Positions 36,664-49,016 of a DNA stretch of 64,000 nt are shown here, piece after piece; the first letter of the stretch is position 1; each line of letters starts with the position of its first letter. The notes beneath the pieces are model-generated. The model had not been told where the DNA came from. It saw only the letters and a list, made by a program, of their open reading frames with translations, and did not search any database. This stretch comes from Moringa oleifera (lineage: Eukaryota > Streptophyta > Magnoliopsida > Brassicales > Moringaceae), in NCBI GenBank assembly GCA_021397835.1, contig JAJFZO010000896.1, positions 2,582,501 to 2,646,500 of the forward strand, in the 5' to 3' direction. The translations under genes and the position numbers were made by a program.

Positions 36664-37910
36664 TATCAGACCGTTAGTTATGGGATCCACGCAACTCTAA
36701 TGTGATGGCACCATATGCGTCAACCTAGCCAGCCCACTTTCGAAGCTGACACCAAAAGCAGAATAAGAGAAAAGAATGCCAAAGCAAAGTAGGGATACAA
36801 GTATTACGAGAACTCTTTCTCAACCTTTATTAGAAATAAAAAAAAAAACTCTTTACAAAAGAAGGATCTCTATCTAAAAGCACCCAAAACCTCTAACTAC
36901 TCAAACACTTGAGTTTGTATTACTCGATGTGTTTACAATTGAACATAAGCCCCCTTTTTATACTAGTTGAGGAGTGTCCTACTCAAACACTATCTCTTTG
37001 TTATCCCATGTTTTTCAGACTAGCCACATAATCTTGATCACGAATCCTTATCCTATTGAGGTTTATCTTTAAAGTTTGGATTGCATCCTTCTCCCACTAA
37101 GATTCTCCAAAATTCAAGGATCTTATCTCCTTTAAAGTCTTCTCAAAGCCCCTTTATCCGCTTTCAATCGCTTCAGATAAGCTTGAGGAGGTGGTTTTTG
37201 TTTAGGACTCTTCTCGAGCCTTTTCTCCCTTGGCTTTCGGGATAAACATCTCTTTCTTATCCTTCTATTGCCTTGATCCTCTTTTAGCCAATGAACCATG
37301 TCTTTCTTTATAGGTTATCTTTGCTTGCTGGACTTTTAATCCATGCTAAGTTGGGTTCCCGAACTTCTCGAAACCCCCTTATCCACTTTCAAGCGGTTCA
37401 GATTCGCTTGAGGAGGTGGTTTTTGTTTAGGACTCTTCTCGAGCCTTCTCTCCCTTGGCTTTCGGGATAAACATCTCTTTCTTATCCTTCTATTGCCTTG
37501 ATTCTCTTTTAGCCAATGACCATGTCCTTCTTTGTAGGATATCTTTGCTTGCTGGACTTTTCATCCATGCCAAGCTTGGTTCCCAAATTCCGCCCCGTGT
37601 TCCTGTCACTAGACATTTTTGCACTACCATGTGCTAGTGCTTCTTCGAGTCATCTCTATCGCTTCCCCTTTAAGTGGGCTTATAGGTCGATCTATATACT
37701 TCATCCCTTGCTTCATGATATTCCCAACTCATCAGCATATCTTGCCACTATGAGTATGAAAGTCAGTCTTTAACCAAGTCTCTCGCATTCATTTCCATAT
37801 CAAACTCTTGCGTTTTGCCTTGCTAGCATGGTTCTCCACACTTGTAGGTCCAAGCATGGAGCAAGGCTCACCATGCCTATGCCTTGGCATTTAGATTCAA
37901 TGGTTTAACA
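36664..37910 (-). repeat. Chromovirus LTR C with internal duplication
   Basis: On minus it starts TGTTAAACC and ends GGTCTGATA, directly followed by the PBS (ATTTGGTATCAAAACG, 36647-36663). Its length of about 1247 bp exceeds the family by one 225-bp tandem duplication (37139-37588). Pol lies on its 5' side and gag on its 3' side, so it too is a shared LTR. Confidence 0.75.
37139..37588. repeat. Tandem duplication, two units of 225 bp, inside LTR C
   Basis: Units 37139-37363 and 37364-37588 align through long near-identical runs (GCTTGAGGAGGTGGTTTTTG and CTTTCGGGATAAACATCTCT occur in both, exactly 225 bp apart). Other LTRs in the window have one copy. Confidence 0.85.
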
Positions 37911-38424
37911 AACCACCCCCACTAGAAGAGCCCAATGCCCTCGTCAACTTGTTGTTATGGTACGCCTTGATCTTGTCCTTGAATTGCCACAACGTGGTAT
38001 TTTTTTCCCAACTTGCATCCACCTTACTGTGCCTTTCCACTGGATTAAATAGGCATTTCAAGTGTCTAGCACCCATAAGGTAGCATCTGATATGGTGCTT
38101 AAGCAGGGGGTCTAGCACCCTGAAGTAACTCGATCTTATAATCAACATTCCTCCTTGGAAGCAATGTCTTGGAAAGCTCCGGTGGCATCATCTTGTTGAA
38201 TACTAAGTTATCATGAAGTTGGACATACTTAGAGAGTTTTAATGGTAACTCCGCATACTTCCTTCGCCTCAGCATTCACTACTTTGAACTTGACCGAGGC
38301 TGGAGAAAGCTTAAGCCCGACCTTTCCCACCTCTCTTTTCACGATAAAATTATTGGTAGCTCTCATATCCAACATTTTCATAGCATCCATCCCATTTACC
38401 TTCATTCGGACATAGATCGACCCT
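37911..38424 (-). pseudogene. Chromovirus pol fragments: protease/RT start fused to chromodomain
   Basis: On minus from 38424: protease N-terminus (NGMDA.KMLDM.ATNNFIV), the NSEAKEVCGVTIKTL-like block (38275-38235), a truncated RT start (PPELSKTLLPRR.VDYKIEL, 38190-38110), then after an internal deletion near 38060 the chromodomain (SKVDASWEKNTTLWQFKDKI, about 38035-37975), ending at LTR C. Integrase and most of RT are deleted. Confidence 0.65.
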
Positions 38425-39204
38425 TAAATCTGAGTGCCAAGGCATAGGCATGGTAGGCCTTGCTCCATGCCCGGACCACACTAGCAAGGAAAAATACATG
38501 AGTTAGATATGAAAATGAAACTTGGTTAGAGACTAGTTTCATACTCATAGTGGCGAGATATGCTAATGAGTGAGAAAAGTCATAAAATGAGGGATCAAGT
38601 GCATGAACTGATCTACAAGCCCGCTTAAAGGGGAAGGGGCAGAGAAGCCTCAAAGAAGCACCAGCACATAGTGCTGCAAAGATGTCCAGTGACGAGAACA
38701 TAAGGCAGAATATGGGAACCTAACTTAGCATAGATGGAAAGTCCAGCAAGAAAAGATATCCTATAAAGAACAACATGGTAATTGGTTAAAGGAGGATCAA
38801 GGTAATAGAAGGATAAGAAAGAGATGTTTATCCTAAAAGCCAAGGGAGATAAGGCTCGAGAAGAGTTCTAAACAGAAACCACCTCCTCAACCTTATCCAA
38901 ACTGGTTGAAAGTGGATAAAAGGGCTTCGAGAAGACTTCAAAGGAGATAAGATCCTTGACTCATGGAGAGTCCTTATGGGAGAAGGATGCTATCCAAAAT
39001 TTAAAGATAAGCCTCAATCGGATAAGTATTTATGATCAAGATCAGGTGGCCAGTCCAAAAAACATAGGATAACAAAGAGAGGGTGTTTTAGTAGGACATT
39101 CCTTAACTAGTATGAAAAAAAGGCTTGGGTTCAATTGTAAATACATAGAGTAATAAAAACTCAAGTGTGTGGGTAGCTAGAGGCTTTGGTACTCTTAGAG
39201 AAAG
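38425..39204 (+). repeat. Chromovirus LTR D, 3' end missing
   Basis: Matches LTR A from its start (TTAAATCTGAGTGCC for TTGAATCTGAGTGCC) to CTCTTAGAGAAAG, then jumps straight to the PBS. The last 200 bp or so (including AATAAAGG and the terminal GTGTGACA) are absent. Confidence 0.7.
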
Positions 39205-39206
39205 TT

Positions 39207-40350
39207 TGGTATCAAAGCGTGGTTTTGATCATCACTTTCTTTTAAACTCGTGGTTGATCTGATCACTGCAAAAGCTCCATGGTAGGAAGAAGTGAGTCAA
39301 TATGAAAGCATATCGCTCAGTTGAAAGAGATCGTTGGTGCATTGTCTGAGGGATCAATATGCACGTTGGCTGAGTTGATGGAAACAGTCGGCCAACGACA
39401 ATCCTCAACGAAAGAGGACATCAAAAACCTCAAAGAGACCATGAGGAGCCTTGAGACCGAGATTAAGTTATATAAAAGGGCTCCCTATGCCTCAATAATA
39501 GGAGCAGACCCTACTATGGTAAAGCTAAAAGGGCTGAAACCAAATCCATTCTCTGGAGAGAGGAACGCCAAGGAGTTAGAGAACTTCTTATGAGATATGG
39601 AGCAGTACTTTAAAGTTGCTCGAGTACTCGAAAATAACTAGGTAATGATCACATTGATGTACTTATCTGGTGATGCTACGTTATGGTGGCACACTTATAT
39701 CCAGGATCACGGTATCTTGAGAAGGCCTAATATCGATTCGTGGAAAGCACTCAAAAAGGAATTGAAGGAGCAATTCCTGCCATGCGACACATCGTTCATG
39801 GCTAGAGAACAACTAAAGCACCTTAAGTAGACAGGTTCAGAGCGCGACCTCGTGTAGAAATTCAATTTCTTAATGTTGGACATCAAGAATAAGTTGGAAG
39901 AGGCAGATTGTTTAACTTCTTGTCGGGTTTGTAGCCGTGGGCTTAAGTAGAATTAAGGTGACAAGGTGTCAAAGACTTGCCCTTAACATTTTTTATGGCG
40001 GATAGCTTGGTGGATTTTAAGTATGCAGGTGGTGCTTCAGATAAGAAAGATGAGAAAGAGAGAAGGCTGGAAAAGAGATGAAAAAGCCCAATAACAAGGG
40101 TAAGAAAAAGAAGAATGCTAAGTCCAATAAGCCTCAGAGCTCATCCCCTTCGAAAGGTAAGGGAAAGGATATGGACCAAGGGGGTTATTTCTTATGCAAC
40201 GGACCACATAGAGCACGTGATAGTCCTTGCAAAGAGAAGTTGATGGTGTTCATAGTAGCAGAGGATTTCCTCGAGGAAAAGGAAAGGAATGCCACAACTC
40301 GGGTGAATCCAATCTAATTGCTGAATGCGATCACACCCAAGAACTTGCAA
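39207..40350 (+). pseudogene. Chromovirus PBS and gag
   Basis: PBS TGGTATCAAAGC at 39208-39219. Gag is open at 39321-39593 (coiled coil with KNLKETMRSLETEIKL, then GLKPNPFSGERNAKELENFL), with the capsid-like piece at 39645-39830 (LSGDATLWWHTYIQD). The K-rich linker and knuckle (YFLCNGPHRARDSPC, first and last Cys positions altered) are in the open frame 40078-40317. It stops at about 40350, within the gag-protease linker, where orientation reverses. Confidence 0.7.
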
Positions 40351-40560
40351 AAAAAATATTTTCGAGTACTCGAGCAGCTTTAAAGTACTGTTCCATATCC
40401 CACAAGAATTCTTTAACTCCTTGGCATTCTCCTCTCTAGAGAATGGCTTTGGTTCAAGCACTCTCAGATTAGCCATAGTAGGGTTTGCTCCTATTGTTGA
40501 GGCATAAAGAGCCCTTTTTAGCAACTTGATCTCAAGGCTCTTCACAGTCTCTTTGAGGTT
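40351..40560 (-). pseudogene. Chromovirus gag fragment, inverted
   Basis: Minus strand from 40560: NLKETVKSLEIKLLKRALYAS, then LRVLEPKPFSREENAKELKN and LLEYSKIF, the same Gag coiled-coil region as at 39420-39630 on plus. It is bounded by a gag relic on one side and the start of LTR E on the other. Confidence 0.7.
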
Positions 40561-41575
40561 CGTCAGACTCTTGAATCTGAGTGCCAAGGCATAGGCATGG
40601 TGAGCCTTGCTTCATGCTCAAACATACAACAGTAAAGGACTGTGCTAGTGAGGCAAAATGCATGAGTTAGATATGGAAACGAATGCAAGAGACTTGGTTA
40701 GAGACTAAGTTTCATACTCATAATGGCGAGATATGCTAATGAGTTGAGAAAGTTATGGAGCGAGGGATGAAGCACGTGAACCAATCCATAAGCCTGCTTA
40801 AGGGGAAAGCGACAAAGACGCCTCAAAGAAGCACCATCACATGGTAGTGCAAAGATGTCTAGTGACAAAAACACAAGGCGGACTCTAGTAACCAAGCTTG
40901 GCATGGATGAAAAGTCCAATAAGCGAAGATATCCTAAAGAGAAGGACATAGTCATTGGCTAGAGGAGGATCAAGGCAATAGAAGGATAAGAAAGAGATAT
41001 CTATCCCAAAAGCTAAGGGATATAAGGCTCGAGAAGAGTCCTAAACGAAAACCACCTCCTCAAGCTTATCTGAACCAGTTGAAAGCGGATAAGAGGGCTT
41101 CGAGAAGACTTCAAAAAAGATAAGATCCTTTACTCATATAGAGTCCTCGTTGGAGAAAGATGTTATCCAAACTTTGAAGATAAGCCTCAATGGGACAAGG
41201 ATTCATGATCAAGATTGGGTGGCTAGTCTGAAAAACGTGGGATAATAAAAAGAGAGTATTTGAGTAGGGCACTCCTCAACTAGTATAAAAAAAGGGCTTA
41301 GGTTCAGTTGTAAACACGAGTAATACAAACTCAAGTGTTTGAGTAGCTAAAGGTTTTGAGTGCTCTTAGATAGAGATCCTTCTTTTGTAAAGAGTTTTTT
41401 TTATTTCTAATAAAGGTTGAGAAAGAGTTCTCATAATACTTGTCTCCCTACTTTGCTTTTGCATTCTTTTCTCTTATTCTACTTTTGATGTGGGCTTCGG
41501 AAGTGGGCTGGCTAGGTGGACACATTTACGGTATCACATTAAAGTTACATGCATCTTGCAACTGATAGTGTGACA
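40561..41575 (+). repeat. Chromovirus LTR E (complete)
   Basis: Begins CGTCAGACTCTTGAATCTGAG (TG changed to CG) and ends GTGTGACA; about 1015 bp, the family length. TATAAAAAAAG near 41284 and AATAAAGG near 41410. A PBS-like TAGTATTACAGCG follows at 41579-41591. Confidence 0.75.
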
Positions 41576-41578
41576 GTT

Positions 41579-44500
41579 TAGTATTACAGCGTGGTTTCGA
41601 TCACCACTTTCTTTCAAACTCGTTGTTGATCTAAGCACTACAAAAACCCTATGGCAGGAAAAAGTGAGTCAATGTGAGAGCATGTCACTTGGTTGAAAGA
41701 GATTTTTAGTGCAACATCGGAGGCGACATGCACGTTGGCTGAGTTGATGGAAACAGTTGCCGAGCGACAATCCTTAATGGAAGAGGATATTAGAAACCTC
41801 AAAGAGACCGTAAAGAGCCTTAAGATCGAGGTCGAGTTGCTAAAAAAGGCTTCCCATGCCTTAACAATAAAAGCAGACCCTACTGTAGCTAAGCTAAAGG
41901 TGCTGGAACCAAAGCCATTCTCTAGGGAGAGGAACACCAAAAAGTTAGAGAACTCCTTGTCGAATATGGAGTAGTACTTCAAAAGTTGATCAAGTACCCA
42001 AAAATGACCAGGTAATGATCACATCGATGTACTTATTTGGTGATGCTAAGTTATGGTAACGCACTCATATGCAGGATGATGCTATCATGGGAAGGCCTAG
42101 CATCAATTCGTGGAAGGCACTCAAAAAGGAATTGAAGGAGCAACTCTTGCCATGCAACATAATGTTCATGGCTAGGGAACAATAAAAGCTCATGAAGTAA
42201 AGAGGTTCAGTGCATGACTTCGTGAAGGAATTCAGTTCCCTAATGTTGGACATTAAGAATATGTCGATAAAGGAGAGGTTGTTTAACATCCTGTCAGGCT
42301 TACAACTGTGGGCTTAAGTAGAATTGCGGAGACCAGGTGTCAAAGACTTGCCCTTAGCATTTTTCGTGGCAGATAGCTTTATGGATTTCTAATGTGTAAG
42401 TTGTACTTCCAATAAAAAAGGTGAGAAACGAGGGAAGACTAGAAAAGAGATGAAAAAGCCCAATGACAAGGGCAAGAAAAAGAAGAATGCTAAGTCTATT
42501 AAGCCTCGTAGCTCATCGCCTATGAAAGGTAAGAGAAAGAATGTAGACCAAGGGGGTTGCTTCTTATGCAATGAGGCCACATAAAGCACATGACTGTCCT
42601 TGCAAAGAGAAGTTGATAGCACTTATAGCAACAAAGGATTCCCCCGAGGAAAAAGAAGGGAATGCCATAACTCGAGTGAACCCAATCTAGTTGCTGAATG
42701 CGATCACACTTAAGAATTTGTAAAAAAGGTTATTCTATGTCCCGACAAAGGTAAACGTTGGATATGGGAGCTATCAACAATTTCATCACAGAAAGAGAAG
42801 TGAGACAGCTCGAACTTAAGCTTTCTCTAGCCTCGGTCAAGTTCAAAGCAATGAATGTTGAAACAAAGGCAATATGTGGAGTTGCCACTACGACTTTCAA
42901 AGTAGGCGAATGGAAAGGTACATTCAACTTCAGGATAACTCATATGACTTTGACATTATGTTGGGTCTAAAATTCTTCAAAGAAGCAAAGGCATCAGTAT
43001 ACCCCACTTAAGTGGATTATTCGTGGCTTATAAGTAATCCCCGAGCCTAATCAGAACCTAAGCAACTTGAGAGTTTTTGGTGAACAAGAAGCAGATTGGG
43101 TTACAATCTATAAAGCAATTTAAGTCAGGACTGTGGAAGGGTGAAGTAACAATGGTGGTAGCACTATTTGAGGTGAACCCAGATCAGGCTGTGGATGTGC
43201 CTAATGAAATCGTTGAAATGTTGAGGGAATTCAGCAGCATGATGCCACCGAAGCTCCTTAAGACATTACTTTCGAGAAGAAATGTTGATCATAAGATCAA
43301 GTTACTTCATGGGTACTAGACCCTCTATTCAAGCACCATGTTGGATGCCCTCGTTGAAACTAGCCAAACTACAAAAGCAACTAGACGAGTTGTTGAAAAC
43401 GAATTTCATTCAGTTGTCAAAGGCCCTTTATGGCACTCCTATGTTGTTCCAATGAAAGCAAGATGGCTCGCTGAGCATGTGCGTCAATTATCGAGCATTG
43501 AACAAGGTAATAGTAAAGAACAAATATCTAGTGTCGAATGTCGTTGACTTATTTGATCGGTTATCAAAGGCCAAGTACTTTACAAAGCTAGACTTGCGGT
43601 CAGGCTACTAGCAAGTCAGGATAGCTGAGGGGGACGAAGCAAAAACCACATGCGTCACAAGGTATGGCTTTTATGATTTCATGGTGATGCCCTTCGAGCT
43701 AACCAATGTGCTTGCTACCTTTTGCAATCTTATAAATGACATTGTTTGAGTTTTCAGACAAGTTCATTATAGTCTCTCTGGATGACATTGTGATCTATAG
43801 TGAGACTCTAAATAACCATGTAAGCCATTTGTGGCAAGTATTGATGTGAGTGTGAGAACTCCAGTTGTACATCAAGAAAGAAAAATGTGAATTTTGTAAG
43901 AAATAAGTGCCATTCTTGGGACATTGGGTCAAGAACGAACAAATATGGATGGACGAAATAAAAGTGAAGGCCATTATTGAGGGGCCAGCCTTACAAAAAG
44001 TTACTAAGTTGCGATCATTTATTGGGCTCATAAATTATTATAAACAGTTCATCAAAGGATATTCGAGTAAAAGCAACCCTTTAACGGACTTGCTAAAGAA
44101 AGATAGCCAATGGATATGAATCGACGAATGCAATAAGGCTTTCGAGGGATTAAAACAGGCAGTAGCCTCAAAACTAGCATTGTCCTCATCGAACTCTAAA
44201 GAGCCATTCGAGGTAGTGATAGATGCCTCTGATTGAGCAATCGAGGGTTTGTTGGTGTAGAATGGCCACCCCATGACATTCAAGAGTCAAAAACTCAAGG
44301 ATGCGAAGCAAGGTTATTCGACTGATGAAAAGGAGATGAAGTATGTTGTCCTTTACCTAGGGACATGACGGCATTACTTGCTTAGGATAAAATTTAAGGT
44401 AATTATTGACAATGTCGTTAATATCTATTTTCATTTATAAAAAAAGCTATCTTCGAAACAAGAAAGATAGCAAGAGTTTGTGGCAGAGTTTGATTTTGTA

Positions 44501-44640
44501 TGGGAACACAAACTAGGCAAACAAAATGTTGTTGATGATGCACTAAGCTGCATAGAACTGCAAACTTATACAGCTGCTCTAACGGGGGTCCAGGGCGATT
44601 TACTTAAGCAAATAAGATCAGTGATTGAGCAAATAGGATC
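41579..44640 (+). pseudogene. Chromovirus gag-pol, truncated after RNase H
   Basis: Gag coiled coil and capsid (41693-41974 open; MEEDIRNLKETVKSLKIEVE), capsid piece to about 42300, K-rich linker, degraded knuckle (about 42555-42610). Protease (42755-43000) has DMGAINNFI in place of DTGATNNFI. RT includes LLKTLLSRRNVDHKI (about 43255-43300), a KLDLRSGY block (about 43585-43610) and FLGHWV (43913-43930); the aspartate box reads SLDDI (about 43777). The open piece 43907-44119 contains [15 protein letters not shown]. RNase H reaches SKQ..QEFVAEFDFVWEHKLGKQN near 44530. It ends near 44640 with no integrase or 3' LTR. Confidence 0.75.
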
Positions 44641-44939
44641 CTTCTTATAACCTTCTTTAACAAATACTCAGTAAGAGAATTATACCACATGCATCTGCAT
44701 ATTATTTAAAAATTTTTGTAATTTAAATTAAATGCATCTCTCTGGAACTTGACTTGCGTGTTGTAATCATTTTAAATCCTTAATGGATTTTCATATAGAT
44801 ATCACTATTAATTTAGCCACACACATACACACACACATACATATATATCATGAAAAGACCATTTAAGACTTATCTCTTTCTTACTTTCATCTATCAACTA
44901 GGAAAAAAAGTTAATTCTCCTTATTGCTTATCTTGAAAT
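44641..44939. other. Spacer with (CA)n/(TA)n tract
   Basis: A CACACA/TATATA tract lies at about 44816-44850, followed by a 92-bp segment (44849-44940) that recurs at 48014-48105. No gene is seen. Confidence 0.5.
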
Positions 44940-44940
44940 A
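44849..44940 (+). repeat. Direct repeat, left copy (other copy 48014-48105)
   Basis: Starts ATCATGAAAA and ends near TTATCTTGAAA. It aligns without large gaps to 48014-48105, sharing AAAAAAAGTTAATT.TCCTTATT.CTTATCTT. The two copies bracket the Copia relic in the same orientation. Confidence 0.6.
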
Positions 44941-44944
44941 AGAG

Positions 44945-47350
44945 TTTATATGCTTTTGCTAAGCCAAAAAGAATGACTAAGTTACATATACCAACTAAAA
45001 ATGCTCCAATACAAATTGTTGTCCCTACAAGACTATCTATAACTAATGATTCTCATGCATGTTTGAAATGTAGCAAAGCAATCCATTCCAAAGATGAAGA
45101 TTCTCGAAATACGATAAGAGTTAACAATCCAAATGGTCATATTAAAAAACAAATTATGATATAATTCATCATAAAAACCTAGAAAAGCTTTAAGTACTCG
45201 CAAATAGTGATAACATTAAGATCTCAATAAATTATGTCATTATCAAACAAAAGATCAAACTAAAAAGACATGATTGTTAATAATTACTTTGTGTATAAAG
45301 CAGTAGTTAATATTAAATAAGAAATGAGGATCTTGAACGAAGAATAGTTGATGAACATTAGCATCAAAATGATTAACCAAAATGAAAAGACAAAATTCAA
45401 GCTAAATTAAACTCATTTCCAAAAGTGAAGTATGTAAACTAGTACTCCAAACATCAAATGATATAAAACTAGTTAGCTACAAATGAGTTTTTGTACAAAA
45501 AAAGAATAATAAAATGAGATTGTAAAATATAAAGTACGAGATGTTGCAAAAGGGTTTTCACAAAGACATGATATTATTTATGAAGAGACATATACTTCTA
45601 TGGTGGATAAAATTACATTAAGATTCCTTACGACCCTCATAATTCATGAACATTTAGATATCCTTCTTATGGATATAGTCACAGTCATATTTATATGGTT
45701 CACTTGATAGTGATATCTATACATGAATATTTGAAGGATAAAGATTATAGCATGAAATCAACTTCTTAATAGATGTATTCAATTAAATTACAAAAGGGTT
45801 TTGCATAGAGTGAAGCAATCTGGACACATGTGCTATAATTGTCTCATTGAGTATTTATTAAAGGAAGATTATAAGAATAATCCTATTAGTCCATATGTTT
45901 TTATAAAGATCTAAAGTTATGGATTTACTATCTTTACAATGTATGTTGATAACTTAAACGTCATTAAAACTCTTGATGAACTTCTTGATATAGTGAATTA
46001 TTATTTTTCTTTTGAAAGATAGAATTTAAGATTAAAGACCTAAAACAATAAAATTTTATCTTGACTTATAGACTAAGCATTTAACGGATAAAATTCTTAT
46101 TCATTAGTCTGCCTATACCAAAAAGGTCTTAAAGCACTTATATATCGATAAGACACATCCATCAAGTACCACAATAATTGCTAATCACTCAATATAAAAA
46201 GGAATCATTTTTCAACTTTTAGAAAATAATGAAGAACTCCTAAGTCTTGAAGCACCATATCTTAGTGCAATAAGTGCAATAATATTCTTGCCAATAATAC
46301 ACAATTTAATATAGCATTTTTGACAAACTTGTTAGTAAGGTACAACTTTCTTTAATACAAAGACAATGGATGAAGTCATAAATATATTTCATTATCTTCA
46401 AGGAATGAATGATATGAAGTTATTTTGGTCACATAAATCTATATCATAACTAATTAGTTATGCAAATACAGGCTATTTATCTTATTGACACAAAGGTTCA
46501 TATTAAACAAGTTATTTGTTTGCATGTTAGGATACTACTATATCATGACGTTCGACAAAGCAAACCATAGCATTTATTTGTTTATATCATATTGAAATTC
46601 CTGCAATCCAAGAGACTTATGATTTATTAGATATCAAAACAACTCTATCAACATTATATAAAGATAATATTACATTTATAACCCAACTAAAAAGAGGTTA
46701 CATTAAATGAAAAAGAATGGAACATATCTTACCAAAGTTTTCTCTTTTTATACATGACCTCCAAAAGAGTGGTGACATTGATGTTTAAGAGATTTGCTCA
46801 AGTGATAGTGTGGCAGACTTATTCATAGAGGTAATACCTACTATGATATTTGAAAATTTGTATATAGGATGAGAATATGCAAATAAAAGATCTCACATGA
46901 TAATATGAGATAGCTAATATATACTGTACTCTTTTTTTTTTTAATTGAGGTTTTATTCCATTTGGGTTTTCTTCATAAGTTCCTTAATGAGGAAGTTTAA
47001 TTACATAAGATAATGTGTTGTTTTTCTTTCACTAGAATTCTTTTGCCATGGAGTTTTTTTCTAATATAGTTTTAATGAGGGACGTTATATATGTGAGGAC
47101 TTTCAAAGAGGAATGGTATTCAATGATGAAATGTCTCAACTCTTCATAATTTAAGATAATTGAAAGGTCTCAAACTCTTCATATTTAATATGCATTAATT
47201 GTTTTATTTGTCCTCATTAATCTTTTGATTCTTTACCAGTGACAATATGCCTATAAATAAAGGTCATGAGGTTTTATTGTATAAGTAATGAAAGATAAAA
47301 GAAATCATTCTCTCTATTCTCTTTATATTGCCTTAGTTTTCTATAATTTT
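44945..47350 (+). pseudogene. Ty1/Copia pol remnant with 3' LTR debris
   Basis: An open piece at 44973-45164 has the integrase-RT linker wording (IPTKNAPIQI...CLKCSKAIHSKDED). RT/RNase H follow in shifting frames: KQSGHMCYNCLIEYLLKEDYKNN (about 45815-45880), the YVDN relic of YVDD (45939-45950), a LGTINEV-like spacer, LSAISAIIFLPIIHNLI for the 'GALMYLANCTRPDI' region (about 46260-46330), and the ADLFIEVIPT-type end (46817-46850). After 46900, TTGAGGTTTTATTCCATTTGGGTTTTC and a TTTTAATGAGG motif are typical of Copia LTRs. It is non-functional. Confidence 0.65.
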
Positions 47351-48013
47351 TTTCTTATTTTATGACATATATAATCTATTATTTAATTTATAAAAAAATT
47401 ATATATATATATATAATGAAAATAAGAACTCATATGATATTTTTTATTACATTCTAAAATCATAGTTTGGTGACATTTAGGTTTTCAATTTTTCTTTTCT
47501 GAGGGTATATTTATTTTGCAATACATTGTGGTCATTCAGAATAGACTTCTTGCATTAGATGATTCCTATAAGCTTACTTCTCTTTTACTTTTGGCTATGG
47601 AGAGAGCAATATTTAATATTTCTTTTCTTTACTTTTTTCATAAATGAGACACATTATCATGCAAAATGTGAGGATACTTTCATATTTGCTTGATGGTCTC
47701 ATTAGGCCATCTTAAAATGGATTATTCATTATCTAAGATTTGTGTCCTTTACAATAAATAAATAGATGAGTTCTTTAAAATTTTATTAAAAAAATTAAAA
47801 ATTATATTAAAAAAGTGAATTTTAAAAATGTTAAAACATTATAACATTAAATTATTTAAAACATGGGACATGAAAAATGTTAAATGACGATTGCAATACA
47901 CTGTTTTGTTCGTGATCATTCTTATCTTAGTGCTCATCATATGAGATTGCCCAAAGAGTTGGACAATTTGTGTACGACCCATTGAAATTTTGTGTAAATA
48001 TGATATTAAAAAA

Positions 48014-48105
48014 ATCATGAAAATTTTTTTAAGGCTTACCTCCGTCTTACTTTGATCTACGCAAGTTGAAAAAAAAAGTTAATTTTCCTTATTTCTTATC
48101 TTTTC
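48014..48105 (+). repeat. Direct repeat, right copy (other copy 44849-44940)
   Basis: See the left copy. The divergence by eye is substantial (roughly one base in five), so the duplication is old. Confidence 0.55.
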
Positions 48106-48981
48106 ATGACAAAAAATGTACTCCACAACATGCTTTCATAGTGGACCTAACTACCCCAAATGTATACTAATGTTATCCAGCCTCTTTAAGATCAGTTATC
48201 TATATGTAGCAATAAATTAATGTATGGGCGTGTAGAATAACATTATCATATACTCAAATGACATAACTTGGTGCCTTGACAGATTAAAATTTCTACTACT
48301 CCTGTGTCAGATTGGCGCCTCAATCGGATCATGTCCCTTCAGCTGGTGAAACTGAAACTGGAATTAATTTTCAAGGCTGAAAAGCTAATAATACTAGACT
48401 CTGATTGTCTTCATCCATTGACTCCGATCCATTCAGCCCGTCCATGGGTCTCAAATTCATTCTTCTATCCATAACGTGATATTTGGTTTTGCATTTTCTT
48501 CTTTGATTGATTGACTTGACCACCCTAAGTCCTTGTTTGCCTTCCAATATTCTTGGCCTTTCTTTTCATAAATCATACAAACATTGATGCAATTCTTTTA
48601 TTTGGAAACTCCAAATTGAGATTAATGCGCACATTATGAAAATTATGTCATGTAATTAGTCTTAAAGAATAAGATTGTTTAAAAACACTCTGGAAGTCAA
48701 CTTTGACTTGGTAGCTTATGATGCGAGCTATGGGAGAAAAAGATTAAGAAATAAGATTAATAAACAGATTATTACAAGTATATGAAATACTAAACTACTG
48801 TTTAACTGCAGCAAGTAGAAGAGAAGAGAAGACTTCAGTCACTTAACCCTTTAAGCACTCCCAACCTGTCTTGCAACCTCTCCAATTTTTCCTTCGATTT
48901 TTCCACACAAAGACTTGACCTGCTACTGTGGAGAAAGAGACAAACTTTGATTTTCTTGCCACTATTAATTATGATTCAAAA

Positions 48982-48985
48982 AATA

Positions 48986-49016
<31 letters not shown>
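48982..49016. repeat. (AT)n followed by poly(T)
   Basis: About 20 bp of AT dinucleotides, then about 15 T. Confidence 0.95.
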
